From positions 806,001 to 870,000 of the forward strand of contig JANQAB010000004.1 in assembly GCA_024707265.1 (NCBI GenBank): a stretch of 64,000 bases of DNA, in the 5' to 3' direction. The translations under genes and the position numbers were made by a program. Under the pieces are notes generated by a model that saw nothing but the letters and a program-made list of their open reading frames with translations, ran no database searches and was not told the DNA's origin. Of the stretch, positions 17,657-27,828 are shown piece by piece (the first letter of the stretch is position 1; each line of letters begins with the position of its first letter). This stretch comes from Sporocytophaga sp. (GTDB lineage: Bacteria > Bacteroidota > Bacteroidia > Cytophagales > Cytophagaceae).

Positions 17657-18700
17657 TTACTGGTAGAAATGCGGACAAGGTATTTTCTTCATGATCTTCT
17701 TTCTTTTTCTGGTCAAATCATATAGGTAAGTGATATTAACCTCATGAGATCCTCCAGTGTGGGCAGGGGCAAGCTTGGAAACAGTATGGTCAAAGCTATA
17801 ACTCATACTCAGTCCGTTTATTCTCCATCCTGCAAGTATTACCATCGATTCATTATTTTGCAACTGCCATCTGTAATGCTTTAACAGTGGTATTCCCCGA
17901 TACCAGAATCCGGTGATCAGATGATCATATAAAAAATATACGCCTAGATCTATCTGATCAGATTTTCCCTGTGACTTATAATGTGCAGTAGGAGTGATGT
18001 AAATGTCTCTTCCCTGGTTAATCTCTTTATTTACATTTCTCGTTTCAATATCTATCCGATAACCTGCTATAAAATCAAGTTTATATGGAAGCCGGCTCTC
18101 TTCGCCATAAAAGGATTGATTAGGCCTGTTCATATGTGCATAGGTCGCTCCGATCCAATAGTGGTCAGAATAAAATATTCCACCTGAACTGAAATCCAGG
18201 TATTGAACCTGGTCATTCTGGAAAGGTTGATTAGTCTGTTTCCCAAGGTATCCATAAGAGTCGTATTGATCAGGAAAATACAATCCGGAGTAATCTATGT
18301 GACGCGAAACATAACTTGTCTGAATTCCTGCACGAAAGGAATGATTTTGCGTGAGATGCAGTTCGTATGCATATTGAAAAGCTGCTTCAGTAGAGGCTAT
18401 AGTACTTGCTCCTTGCCAGTCCTTATAAACCATAAATCCAACGCCGCTGTTTGCCTTATTGAAGTAGTTATCTATAGAGAAGTGAGACGTGATGTATTTA
18501 GCATTTAGTGCCGGCCATTGTACACGCTGATGATAGATGCCTCTTAAAGCATGTGCGTTTCCTGCAAATGCCGGATTTAAGTACAATACATTAGCATAGA
18601 ACTGGGAATATTGAATATCCTGAGAGATACAGGTATTCAGATTCAATATCCAGCAAAGCAAAAGAATAAATAGCGAACGAAGAGATGACCTTAGTTCCAT
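17657..18700 (-). CDS. PorP/SprF-family type IX secretion outer-membrane protein
   Basis: 347 aa with an N-terminal signal (SLFILLLCWILNLNTCIS). Family phrases are QYSQFYANVLYLNPAFAGN, YHQRVQWPALNAKYIT and SSGGIFYSDHYWIGATYAHM. PorP/SprF proteins are outer-membrane partners that help secrete and anchor large T9SS adhesins with type-B C-terminal domains. It starts four bases after the small lipoprotein gene, which starts five bases after the adhesin gene, so adhesin, lipoprotein and PorP/SprF are one operon. Confidence 0.9.
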   Translation of the reverse strand: MELRSSLRSLFILLLCWILNLNTCISQDIQYSQFYANVLYLNPAFAGNAHALRGIYHQRVQWPALNAKYITSHFSIDNYFNKANSGVGFMVYKDWQGASTIASTEAAFQYAYELHLTQNHSFRAGIQTSYVSRHIDYSGLYFPDQYDSYGYLGKQTNQPFQNDQVQYLDFSSGGIFYSDHYWIGATYAHMNRPNQSFYGEESRLPYKLDFIAGYRIDIETRNVNKEINQGRDIYITPTAHYKSQGKSDQIDLGVYFLYDHLITGFWYRGIPLLKHYRWQLQNNESMVILAGWRINGLSMSYSFDHTVSKLAPAHTGGSHEVNITYLYDLTRKRKKIMKKIPCPHFYQ

Positions 18701-18704
18701 AAAC

Positions 18705-19013
18705 TTAATAAAATTTAAAATTCCCCTTGTGTTTCTTCTCCGGCGCTACCTTGCTTGTTTTTTTATTCGCTTCATTCAGATCCTTTTGTAGTTTCTCTTG
18801 TCGTTTTCGGTCTTTTTTTTCAGTACTTTCCCGGTTTTCAATGTTTTCCTGGGTAAGCTCAATGGCCTGCTTAGCAAGGTAATCACTTGCTTTAATGGTA
18901 TGTTTACTTTGCCTGTTTTTTCTGTCTTTCCTATACCTTTCTCTTTGACAAGAGCAAAAAGAAATGCTTACCATTAAAATAAGGATTAGAGAAAAATTTA
19001 CTCTCTGATGCAT
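18705..19013 (-). CDS. Small charged lipoprotein between adhesin and PorP/SprF genes
   Basis: 102 aa. The signal ends in a lipobox-like ISFCSC, followed by a very Lys/Arg/Glu-rich and probably helical body (RKDRKNRQSKHTIKASDYL; KKDRKRQEKLQKDLNEANK). I do not recognise a family. Its tight placement (five bases after the adhesin, four before the PorP/SprF gene) suggests a role in adhesin secretion or anchoring; this is inferred from context only. Confidence 0.7.
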   Translation of the reverse strand: MHQRVNFSLILILMVSISFCSCQRERYRKDRKNRQSKHTIKASDYLAKQAIELTQENIENRESTEKKDRKRQEKLQKDLNEANKKTSKVAPEKKHKGNFKFY

Positions 19014-19018
19014 TTTTA

Positions 19019-22000
19019 CTATCTGACAACTGTAACACTTCCTTCCAGTTTATAAGGACCTCTGTATTCCTCAGAGTCTCCCTCATAAGTTATAATCCAT
19101 GCGTAAACCCCGACTGGCATGGGTTCATCTCTGTAAATTCCGTCCCAATGATGATCAGGACTTCTTGATTCAAATATGATTTCACCCCATCGATTAAAAA
19201 TCAACATCTGAAATTTTCCAATATGGGCACTGTGCAAATTATATTGGTCATTGATTCCATCATTATCAGGACTAAATGCATTCCCGATAAAAAGCCTTGG
19301 AGGACATACTTCTCTCACGTTTACAAGTTCTGTCGCAGAACAATTGTTCTCATCTGTTACGGTAACTTTATAGGTGCCGGGAGCATTAACAGATATTGAC
19401 TGAGAAGTATCTCCTGAAGGTTGCCACAAATATTTCATTCCTGCACCAGCATTTAATATTCTTTGTGCATTAACTTCTGTTTCCCTGCAGATTTTCTGGT
19501 CTGGCCCCAGGTCCACTGTCGGAGCTTTATAAACTTTGACAATGTCTGGAATGGTTAATTGATTGCTACATCCATTGTCAGATGTCACCTTTAGCGTTAC
19601 AGCATATCTTCCTGGTTGATTGAAACAATGAGTAGGATTTTGTATAATGGAAGTATTAGCCGGGCTGGCTGGATCTCCGAAATCCCATGACCAGCTTTGT
19701 ATAAAGCCTTTGCCTATGGAGGACGAATCTTTAAAGTCCACACATACAGATTCACAACCTTGTTTAAATTCACCGAATTTAACAACAGGGTTTGGATATA
19801 CTTCCACCGGTTTTATTATGGTATCCTTACAACCAAGGTCAGTGGTAACGATGAGCTGCGTATGGAATAGACCGGTTGAATCGTAGAGATGGACAGGATT
19901 TGTTTCTTTTGAAACATTTCTGCTTCCGGCAATATAATCTCCAAAGTTCCATTCTCTGCTTATAATTTCACCGTAGGACACAGTTGAGTTGTCTGTAAAC
20001 TCAGTAATACTTCCAATGCATGTATTATTAAAATTAAAATCAGCAACAGGCTGTGGTGGATCATTCAAAAATGTGCTTTCAGAATATTGACAATTATGAA
20101 CATCTGTGACAGTTACTGTGTAGGTTCCAGGAGATAAGCCGGTTGCTGTCACTGTTGTTTGTTCAGGTACTGTATTCCATTGATACGAATAGGGGGGAAT
20201 GCCTCCTGTTGCAGAAACAGTGGCACTTCCTTTTGAGATGCAGCTAGGATTAGCCTTCTGTATTGATACTGATATTGGAGCAGGCTCTTCAATTGTAATG
20301 GTTGATAATAGGCTACAGCCATTGGCATCGGTAACGGTAACAGTGTAGGAGCTGGCTTGTAGATTGGTAGCATGAGGGGTATTTTGGACAGGTGTTGTAT
20401 TCCATTGATAGGTATACAATGGTGTTCCTCCCGTTGGTGTTACATCAGCATAACCATCTGAACCTCCGTTACAGGTTACATTTTTAGAGGTTGTACTTAA
20501 AGTCATAAGTTGCAAAGCCTCAATTAAAGCATGAACTGAAGTCGTACATCCTTTTGCATCTGTAATAGTTGCGATATAGTTTCCCGAAGAGAGATTTATG
20601 GCTTCGGCAGAAGTTTGTACTGGATTCGTATTCCAACTGTAGGTATATGAAGGCGTTCCACCGGAAACGCTCACTATAGCCGAACCATCATTGCTGTTGC
20701 AGGTGGCTTTATTGGCAACCACTGTTGCATTAAGTACAGGCGGCTCGATGATGGTTACAGAAGCAACAGCTGAACATCCAGCTATATCTGTAATTGTTAC
20801 CATATAATTTCCGGCTGACAATCCCGTTGCTTCAACCGTTGTTTGTGCAGGATTAGTATTCCAATGATAGGAATATTCCGGAATTCCACCGGTAATACTA
20901 ACAGCAGCAGATCCATCAGCGCCTCCGAAGCAACTAACATTGTTGGTTTCAGTGGAAGGAATCATGGATGGACTGATGGTTACTTTTGCCGTATCATTGG
21001 ATGAGCAACCATTTAAAGTACCTGTGACTATATAAATTATACTGACTGATGGTTTCACTGTGATTGAAGCGGTAGTAGCGCCGGTAGACCAGGAGTACGA
21101 AGTTGCTCCTGAAGCTGTTAATAACAGAGATTGTCCCTGACAAATAGTATCTGAATTTACTTTTAAATCAGGAAGAGGCTTCACAGTGACCAAATTTATT
21201 ATGGTATCAGCGCAGGTCGGATCTGTTCCGGAAATAAGCGTAACGGTATAATCCCCAGAAGCGGTAAAGGTGTGAGAGGGGTTTTTTAGTGAAGAGGTAT
21301 TATTAACTCCTGATGCAGGATCTCCAAAATTCCATTGCCAAAAAGTTGAATTAGAAGATTGATTCGTAAAACCGGTGGCTTGTCCTGCGCAAACAACAGT
21401 ACTGGAAAATTGTGCAACAGGCTTTGGACCTACAATTACTCTTACCGTATCTATAGCAATGCAGGTATTGAAAACTTTTAAAGTATAGGTTGTTGTAACA
21501 GTTGGACTGGCAATAGGATTAGGACAAGTTGTACAACTTAATCCGGTCGAAGGAGACCATAAAAAGGTCGAGCCGGGAGGGCCCGACTGAGTGCAGCCTA
21601 ACTCAACACTTCCTTTACAGCTTAGCACATGGCTTGCAGGACCAGCATTGGCCCATACCCCGTGAGTGTTTCCGCTGGGAATCAAAGCCGCATTGAGATA
21701 TAATCGTAAAGCATTAACACTGGCAAGGTTGGTCAGGTTAGGACTTGTATTTTGTTTTCCTCCACCTTTTGAATAATCATGTCCACCAAGATAAAAAACA
21801 TTGCCACCGGGCGCACCTGGCCCCAGAAGGTGAGCTCCTGTTGCTGTAACTGTATCTGAACCTAAAAAATTGATTAAAGGATAAGTATATGATCTCCATT
21901 CCGATCCTGGTTTTAATTTCCAGTTGTCTACCGATCCTCCTGAGTTTTCCATGGTAGGACCGTGTATCTGAGCAAATGCCATATTGGCATTAGGATAATT

Positions 22001-22822
22001 ATGACTGACCTTTGTATTGACTACAGTAACTCCTGATGTCGTTTGATAAAACCCTCTGTTTTCGTAGGCGTCTATTGCATGGCATTGTGCAAGGAAGTTG
22101 CCACCACTTAGGACAAAAGCTCGTACTCCATCAATCATTGTCTGATTAACATCTGAATCATCTGCGTGAGGCTCTGAAGCAAATGTATAGCAATTTTTCA
22201 GCTCCTCGATATGTGCTGCATCCATAATATCATAATTACCAATGCCTGCAGCGTCTAGGATCTTTGTGTGTATCTGCTGATTACCACCATTGTTAAAAAC
22301 TGCTATTTTAGGTCGATGAGTGATTGTGTATCTCACGTCTACGCTAGCGTTATTAACTAATTGGTATACAACAACATTATTTCCAAAAGCATTTATAATT
22401 TCAGCTGTAGTTTCGCCACAAGGTAAAGTAGTATCAGGAACTATAAATGGCCCCCCTCTGAAGTCGATGGTGGAGGCGGCTAAGAAACCTGGTGTTACTC
22501 TTTCCACTAAAGCAGTAAAATCAATATCATCTCTTTGTTTATCTGATTTTATAACCCATTTAACAGGTATTCCATTCTGAAGAAATGCATTGATTAGTCC
22601 GTAAGCCTTTAGGTTAAAAGGTGCTTGTCCTGCCGGTACAATAGATTGATATATATTGTCCATCGGGATTACAAAACTTCCGGCAGGTACGGTTTGAATG
22701 TTGGAAGAAGGCCCCGGTAGATCTTTTTGAGCAAATGATTTAATATGAATTAGAACAAATACGCAAATGATTATCCTTTTACATGCGTCAATTGAAGCAT
22801 AAGGAAATGCGGTTTTTTCCAT
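19019..22822 (-). CDS. Giant gliding-motility-type adhesin with amidotransferase-like N-domain, SprB repeats and type-B CTD
   Basis: 1267 aa with a signal (IIICVFVLIHIKSFAQ). Residues about 168-375 look like a class I glutamine-amidotransferase-like fold: PKIAVFNNGGNQ at the start and the elbow LSGGNFLAQCHAIDAY with C247. Then come PKD-type domains (WQWNFGDPASG), four SprB-type repeats of about 65-75 residues, each with GG(I/T)P.Y.Y.WNT...G(C) spacing, two more PKD domains (REWNFGDY; SWSWDFGDPA), and the gliding-motility C-terminal domain (NAFSPDNDGINDQYNL; MLIFNRWGEIIFES). The last directs T9SS export with PorP/SprF help. The amidotransferase-like reading is from motif pattern, not a search. 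Confidence 0.85.
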   Translation of the reverse strand: MEKTAFPYASIDACKRIIICVFVLIHIKSFAQKDLPGPSSNIQTVPAGSFVIPMDNIYQSIVPAGQAPFNLKAYGLINAFLQNGIPVKWVIKSDKQRDDIDFTALVERVTPGFLAASTIDFRGGPFIVPDTTLPCGETTAEIINAFGNNVVVYQLVNNASVDVRYTITHRPKIAVFNNGGNQQIHTKILDAAGIGNYDIMDAAHIEELKNCYTFASEPHADDSDVNQTMIDGVRAFVLSGGNFLAQCHAIDAYENRGFYQTTSGVTVVNTKVSHNYPNANMAFAQIHGPTMENSGGSVDNWKLKPGSEWRSYTYPLINFLGSDTVTATGAHLLGPGAPGGNVFYLGGHDYSKGGGKQNTSPNLTNLASVNALRLYLNAALIPSGNTHGVWANAGPASHVLSCKGSVELGCTQSGPPGSTFLWSPSTGLSCTTCPNPIASPTVTTTYTLKVFNTCIAIDTVRVIVGPKPVAQFSSTVVCAGQATGFTNQSSNSTFWQWNFGDPASGVNNTSSLKNPSHTFTASGDYTVTLISGTDPTCADTIINLVTVKPLPDLKVNSDTICQGQSLLLTASGATSYSWSTGATTASITVKPSVSIIYIVTGTLNGCSSNDTAKVTISPSMIPSTETNNVSCFGGADGSAAVSITGGIPEYSYHWNTNPAQTTVEATGLSAGNYMVTITDIAGCSAVASVTIIEPPVLNATVVANKATCNSNDGSAIVSVSGGTPSYTYSWNTNPVQTSAEAINLSSGNYIATITDAKGCTTSVHALIEALQLMTLSTTSKNVTCNGGSDGYADVTPTGGTPLYTYQWNTTPVQNTPHATNLQASSYTVTVTDANGCSLLSTITIEEPAPISVSIQKANPSCISKGSATVSATGGIPPYSYQWNTVPEQTTVTATGLSPGTYTVTVTDVHNCQYSESTFLNDPPQPVADFNFNNTCIGSITEFTDNSTVSYGEIISREWNFGDYIAGSRNVSKETNPVHLYDSTGLFHTQLIVTTDLGCKDTIIKPVEVYPNPVVKFGEFKQGCESVCVDFKDSSSIGKGFIQSWSWDFGDPASPANTSIIQNPTHCFNQPGRYAVTLKVTSDNGCSNQLTIPDIVKVYKAPTVDLGPDQKICRETEVNAQRILNAGAGMKYLWQPSGDTSQSISVNAPGTYKVTVTDENNCSATELVNVREVCPPRLFIGNAFSPDNDGINDQYNLHSAHIGKFQMLIFNRWGEIIFESRSPDHHWDGIYRDEPMPVGVYAWIITYEGDSEEYRGPYKLEGSVTVVR

Positions 22823-23162
22823 ACTAAATTGTTTATAATTATCGGGTTTTAAATTTTTAAAGCCAAAGTGTGTCTTTCATTAAAGTGGACAGGAGGATTT
22901 TTTTAAACGTCGCCTGTCAGAGAAGAAAAATTAAATTGTATTGTAATTGAGATGATTACATTTTTCAGGATTTTTTTTAAAATGGACATAAGACTGCTTT
23001 CATTATCATTTATTGCCCCTTCAAATCATCTTTTTATTAGTAGCATTTGAGGAAAAAAGAAAAACTGATTCACTATAAATCCATAGGGTTAGTATTTTGT
23101 TGAATTTTAACCATTTATAATTATTTTATTTCCTTTTATTAAACATTACCTTAAAAAATAAG
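22823..23162. other. Divergent intergenic region, adhesin operon / PadR
   Basis: 340 bases upstream of both the adhesin (-) and PadR (+). No ORF is convincing. The adhesin promoter must lie here, but I could not fix a spaced -33/-7 pair; the PadR control site is just to the right and listed separately. Confidence 0.5.
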
Positions 23163-23202
23163 GTACTATGTATTGTATAGTACTAAATTAATTATACCTT
23201 TG
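23163..23202 (+). promoter_or_regulatory. PadR operator overlapping a Bacteroidota-type promoter
   Basis: 23163-23183 is a perfect 7-7-7 inverted repeat, GTACTAT-GTATTGT-ATAGTAC, the size expected for a PadR dimer site. A -33 TTG (23173-23175) lies in its centre. After exactly 19 bases comes TACCTTTG (23195-23202), matching the Bacteroidota -7 consensus TAnnTTTG. PadR bound here would block the -33 contact, so autoregulation of the padR-pspC operon is the natural reading. Confidence 0.78.
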
Positions 23203-23238
23203 GAACCACATAATTATCATAAAAACCAAAAGGATATT

Positions 23239-23585
23239 ATGAATATTGAGAATACTCAGAGTCAGATGCGGAAAGGGATTTTAGAATTCTGCATTCTTTC
23301 AATAATTCGAAGAGGGGAAGCTTATCCCAGTGATATAGTAGAAGAAATGAAAGCAGCAAATTTGCAGATTCTGGAAGGGACGCTATATCCTTTGCTTACG
23401 AGATTGAAAAATGCAGATATGCTCACTTACAGATGGGTAGAAAGCACATCAGGACCGCCCCGCAAATACTTCTCTCTGACTGAAAAGGGGGGGATTTTTA
23501 TAAAGAGTTAGAGCAAACCTGGAATGAATTGTCAAATGGGGTCAATACTCTAACAAATAAACCTAACCAATCAACAAATCAATAA
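23239..23585 (+). CDS. PadR-family transcriptional regulator, broken by one frameshift
   Basis: From the ATG at 23239 (MNIENTQSQMRKGILEFCIL) the winged helix is clear: IIRRGEAYPSDIVEEM, the signature ILEGTLYPLLTRLK and SGPPRKYFSLTEKG. The frame then fails at a G7 run (23477-23483). With one more G the protein continues DFYKELEQTWNELSNG to the TAA at 23583, giving 115 aa, normal for short PadR proteins. It precedes a PspC protein, a known Bacteroidota pair, and is expected to repress its own operon through the site at 23163. Confidence 0.85.
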
Positions 23586-23624
23586 TGTCTGCATGGGCGG
23601 GCATTTAACCAAAAGAAGTCAGAT

Positions 23625-25640
23625 ATGAAAAAGATCATCAACATAAATCTCAGTGGAAGAGTGATAATGATTGAAGATTCGGCTTATGAAAAACTTAAAG
23701 CTTACATAGATAGTCTTCGTCAATATTTCTCTAAAGAAGAAGGAGTAGATGAAATCATTAATGATATAGAAAGCAGAATTGCGGAGCTGATGAATGACAA
23801 GATTCGCAAAGGAGCTTCTGCGATCACAGATGAACATATAGAGGAAATAGCCACTCATATGGGCAGACCGGAAGACCTGGCAGCAGAGGAAGCAAATGAG
23901 TATGAACCCGTATCTAAACAAAACACAGAACATTCCTATACCAAAACTTCAGATTCAACAGGCAGGAAAAAAGAACGTTTGTATCGTGATAGGAATGATA
24001 AATTCCTCGGAGGAGTATGCAGCGGAATTGCTGAGTACTTTGGAATGGATCCCGCTATTGTAAGAATTCTGTTTGTCATTGTTTCCCTGAGTGGGTTTGG
24101 ATTCGGAGTATTTATATATATTCTTTTATGGATCATACTACCATCTAAAAGCCTTGAAAATCCAATCACAAAGAGACTGTATAGAAACCCTGATGATAAA
24201 ATGATTGCTGGTGTTGCAGGAGGACTAGCCGCTTATTTTGGTCAGGAGACTAAAATATTCAGACTTATTTTTGCAGCCCCGCTTATTATTGGAATTATCA
24301 TAACCCTCGTCAGAGGGATATTCTGGAGTCTGAGTTTTCCGTTTTTCCCAGGATTCTTTTTCGGTTCTGCAGGCAGCACTTTTATTCTGGCTTATTGCAT
24401 CTTATGGATTGTTTTACCTGAAGCAAATACGGATTACGAAAAAATGGAAATGCGTGGTGAAAAGATAGATGTCAACAAGATAGCGCAAAATATGAAGGAG
24501 AGAGTCCGTGAATGGGGAGAAGAAGTGAAAGGCTCTGCACATGACTTACGTGATAAAGCAAAGAAATATGCAGATACAAGAGGACAAGCATTTGCCAGTG
24601 AAGTGAACCAAGCTATCAGGAAGAACCGATCTGGTTTTTTTTATTTGTTTGGTACACTTATAAAGGTATTCCTGTTGTTTATTTTAAGCATGATCGTTCT
24701 TGGCATAGTCGTATCTCTTGCCGGTGTTGCAATTGGCGGATTCGCCTGGTGGCCTGTAAATAACTTCTTATGGAGTGATGACTGGCAGAAATTATTTGCT
24801 TTAGGAGCATTGAATTTCTTAGTGCTCATACCACTCATTGGTTTAATTACCTGGCTTATAAGACGTATTATGGGGATACGTTCACGTCATTCTTATCTAG
24901 GCTGGATATTCGGAATATTATGGATAGCAGGATGGGTGTCACTGGTTTTATTTGGAATCAGCATGGCAAGAGAATTCAGTGAGTATGAAGGGACTACTGA
25001 AACCTCTGTTGCCACTATAAAGCCAGGGGTTCATAAATTAACTCTGACTGTTTCTGATCCAAAATTATATTATGGAGGGAATTTCAGTTGGGTTATGGAT
25101 GAGGATGATCATGATTATGAAGGACAAGGTTTTGATCTTTCCTCTGATACTTTAAGATTGTCCTGGGTAAATTTTAATTTTGAAAAAAGCCGGGATTCCT
25201 TATATCATGTTTCTGTGAGAAGATACAGCTTTGGTTCAACTAAGAATGCCGCTATTGATAGAGCTGAAAATTTACAATATGAAGTGACGGTTAAAGACAG
25301 TATCTTAAATCTTGCAAATGGTTATTCAATATCTAAAGACGACAAATGGCGGGGACAGACAGTCGTCGTAAACATTCTGGTACCGGAAGGAAAGAAGATT
25401 CGTTTTGATGAATCAGTAAAAGGTAAATTGCTTCCGGCTGTGGTAATGAATGATAAAAGGCAAGGAAACAGAAGGTTTGGGTTTAAGGGAAGCAAAGGGG
25501 TATGCTGGAAAGCTGATGTTGATTATACCATGCAGGAGAATGGAAGGTTAATAGATAAAGAAACCAATAAGGAACTTGATTCTGACTGTCATAAAGGAAG
25601 ACACAAGAGAAAGAGAAACAGGGATACTGTAGAAATGTAA
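23625..25640 (+). CDS. PspC-domain envelope-stress membrane protein
   Basis: 671 aa. A charged N-terminal region (about 1-110; EGVDEIINDIESRIAELMND) is followed by two PspC units, RDRNDKFLGGVCSGIAEYFG and RNPDDKMIAGVAGGLAAYFG, each with membrane helices. Further helices around residues 340-460 (LIKVFLLFILSMIVLGIVV; GWIFGILWIAGWVSLVLFG) precede a soluble beta-rich C-terminal domain with a basic tail (KGRHKRKRNRDTVEM). PspC proteins act in phage-shock/envelope-stress responses. It lies 39 bases after padR in one operon. The C-terminal domain probably faces the periplasm and its function is unknown. Confidence 0.87.
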   Translation: MKKIININLSGRVIMIEDSAYEKLKAYIDSLRQYFSKEEGVDEIINDIESRIAELMNDKIRKGASAITDEHIEEIATHMGRPEDLAAEEANEYEPVSKQNTEHSYTKTSDSTGRKKERLYRDRNDKFLGGVCSGIAEYFGMDPAIVRILFVIVSLSGFGFGVFIYILLWIILPSKSLENPITKRLYRNPDDKMIAGVAGGLAAYFGQETKIFRLIFAAPLIIGIIITLVRGIFWSLSFPFFPGFFFGSAGSTFILAYCILWIVLPEANTDYEKMEMRGEKIDVNKIAQNMKERVREWGEEVKGSAHDLRDKAKKYADTRGQAFASEVNQAIRKNRSGFFYLFGTLIKVFLLFILSMIVLGIVVSLAGVAIGGFAWWPVNNFLWSDDWQKLFALGALNFLVLIPLIGLITWLIRRIMGIRSRHSYLGWIFGILWIAGWVSLVLFGISMAREFSEYEGTTETSVATIKPGVHKLTLTVSDPKLYYGGNFSWVMDEDDHDYEGQGFDLSSDTLRLSWVNFNFEKSRDSLYHVSVRRYSFGSTKNAAIDRAENLQYEVTVKDSILNLANGYSISKDDKWRGQTVVVNILVPEGKKIRFDESVKGKLLPAVVMNDKRQGNRRFGFKGSKGVCWKADVDYTMQENGRLIDKETNKELDSDCHKGRHKRKRNRDTVEM

Positions 25641-25665
25641 ATAAAATTTTGTCAATTAAGTTAAT

Positions 25666-25706
25666 AAAGGCTTATGTTCAAAGAAGGTTCTTGAGTATAA
25701 GCCTTT
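25666..25706 (+). terminator. Intrinsic terminator after the padR-pspC operon
   Basis: A 10-bp perfect stem, AAAGGCTTAT paired with ATAAGCCTTT, with a 21-base loop and a short T-run, 26 bases after the PspC stop codon. Confidence 0.65.
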
Positions 25707-25816
25707 TGCCGTGATTAAGCATGGAGTAACTGAAATAAGCATAGACTTCATCTTACAGAAGACCTTTGAGTTTTTCCTTTAAAAAGCTTATACTTACAGA
25801 CCTATTGATCCACAGT

Positions 25817-27174
25817 ATGAGGTATTTTATCATATTTTTTTACATTGGGTTTAGCCCACTAAATGCTTTTGTCCAAATCGATCCTTTGAAGCAATTATTA
25901 ACCTCTATCAAGAGCTTCACAGATGATGATAAGCTAAATGATTTTCTTCGCAGGCAAAAACTGATACCTCAAGATAATACTGATTCAACAAATCATTTTC
26001 ATGTTAGAGAGATGAAAATTGATGTATTCAGAAAAAATCTTTTCGGAGACGCAAAAGAGGAAGTTATTTTGCAGCTTAGAGAGCCTGAGAGCTATGCTAT
26101 AAATATATTTTATTATGATCAGCAGCAATTAAAGAAGACACCAGGACAGATTATAGATCAACCCTATATATATATGGGTTTCCTGAGGAGAAATTTACTT
26201 TTTCTTTTGAAAATATTTTTTCAGAAAATGAATTTTCAATTGTGGTAAAACGGCCTTCTGGTTTTAATAGGAGTGCTGATTTAACAGTTGAACTATATAG
26301 AATTCATCAAGATACTATTCATAAGTTTTATAATTTCACTGAAAAACACTATTCCTATTCAGGACCTGTTTCACATGCTTCAAATTATAGCAATTCTATC
26401 ACCAATAATTATTCATTTAAACTTGTTGAAAATATCTATCCTAAAGTATTAAGACAAAAGGTCACTTCTCACAGCATGGAACAGAACGGATATGATGTTG
26501 GGCGAGAAGATAGCAGTTCATATATAGAGCAAGTCATATTTGCGCAAGGAAAGCCTGTTATAAAGAAGACAAACATACATAACAAACGAAAATTATTTGT
26601 ACTTTCTTCAAAGGATCTAAAATACATTAACGATAATGTAGAATGTGATTCAAACACAACTTTATATCTGGGAGAATATTTTCTTTCTCACCAATTCTTG
26701 AATCCCAAATCAATGCCTAAATTGGAAGAAGTTTATCTTTTGATGAATGAGGAGAATGAAAAGTTTCACGCATGCTCTTATGCATGGATAAAGAACAATC
26801 TTCTTTATGTAAAGTCTAAACCAAAGGCAGGACGAAATTCAAACATCGTTACTTATAAATTACGACCTCGAGTCTCTAGTATATTAAAAAAGGATTTTGA
26901 TCCTAAAAAGCTTTTCTATGTTTATAATGAAAGTGGAGAAGGTACATTTAAATACATTCCTAAAGTGCTAAGTATAAAGGATTCTAAATACACTGATTCT
27001 ATTCAGTTTTCAGATACAACTCTTGTTTTTAATACATGTAGATATGAAGACAAAAAAGTATATCTGGAAATAACAGGAGACGAAAAATGGGTAAGTATTC
27101 CTCTAACAAAAATTGCTGATTATATTAAGCCAGAGCTTCTTAATAAATTTGAAAATGAAGCAAGTGACAAATGA
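25817..27174 (+). CDS. Exported protein of unknown function, frame broken at a TA repeat
   Basis: The ATG at 25817 begins a signal peptide (MRYFIIFFYIGFSPLNAF). The first frame runs to a TATATATATAT tract near 26164-26175 and is then nonsense. The other frame is already open there (YGFPEEKFTFSFEN) and runs to 27174. Dropping one TA unit joins them into about 451 aa. I recognise no domain. The protein looks mostly beta-rich and secreted, with few cysteines. It has no obvious partner; the next gene is 124 bases on. Confidence 0.65.
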
Positions 27175-27298
27175 AATCAGCAAGTTTAAACCTCTCTTTT
27201 TTTAGTAATTATCTGAGCTAATCCTTGATCATTTTTTAAGACTCTGATTTTTATGTATATTGATTAAATCTATAGTTAAAATGTAAACTTTTTTTTAT

Positions 27299-27691
27299 AT
27301 GCTTAAGCGTTTTAAAGTCATATTTTTTTCTCTTTTGCTAGTTATTGCTAAAGAAGGAGTTGGGCAAGCAAGTAACAATGATGTTCGCAGGAGTTTAGAA
27401 GGGAGTTGGCTTTTGTTGGAACAGCATTCTGATAGTTTGTTTTTGACAAGAAATTTAAGAGGGAATCTTACTCTTGGACAAAAGTTTGAATTGAATTGGG
27501 ATGGTACTTTTTGGGATATTAATTCAGCAGGGTGTGGAAATGATCCTAATATTCATCGTTATGAAGGCTCCTGGAAACTTGATACAGCGAAGATGATCCT
27601 TACAACCACTTTTCAGGGTAGCGCAAAAATCAATTTTTATAAAATTATTGAATTGACTGAATATGATCTTGTGCTTGTAAGGGTTGGTTGA
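27299..27691 (+). CDS. Small exported lipocalin-like protein
   Basis: 130 aa with a signal peptide (VIFFSLLLVIAKEGVGQ). The body has the pattern of short lipocalin-like domains common in Bacteroidota: LEGSWLLLEQHSDS, FELNWDGTFWDINSAG and YEGSWKLDTAKMILTT. Function unknown; the fold call rests on the spaced GSW and GxW motifs alone. Confidence 0.55.
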   Translation: MLKRFKVIFFSLLLVIAKEGVGQASNNDVRRSLEGSWLLLEQHSDSLFLTRNLRGNLTLGQKFELNWDGTFWDINSAGCGNDPNIHRYEGSWKLDTAKMILTTTFQGSAKINFYKIIELTEYDLVLVRVG

Positions 27692-27828
27692 TCGATTGAA
27701 GAAATGGTTTTATGTTGAAGTAAATGGATATCTTAAATTCTGTATAGCTGCAATGGCTTTTTCGAAGTCAATTCTGGTAGTTTTATCATAAGTTTATCTA
27801 AACAGAATTTAAGATCTGATTTTTAATA

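Noticed and set aside
20060..20990. Regularly repeated DNA as a possible CRISPR or minisatellite
   Set aside because: The repeats are in frame and encode four SprB-type protein domains that differ too much at DNA level.
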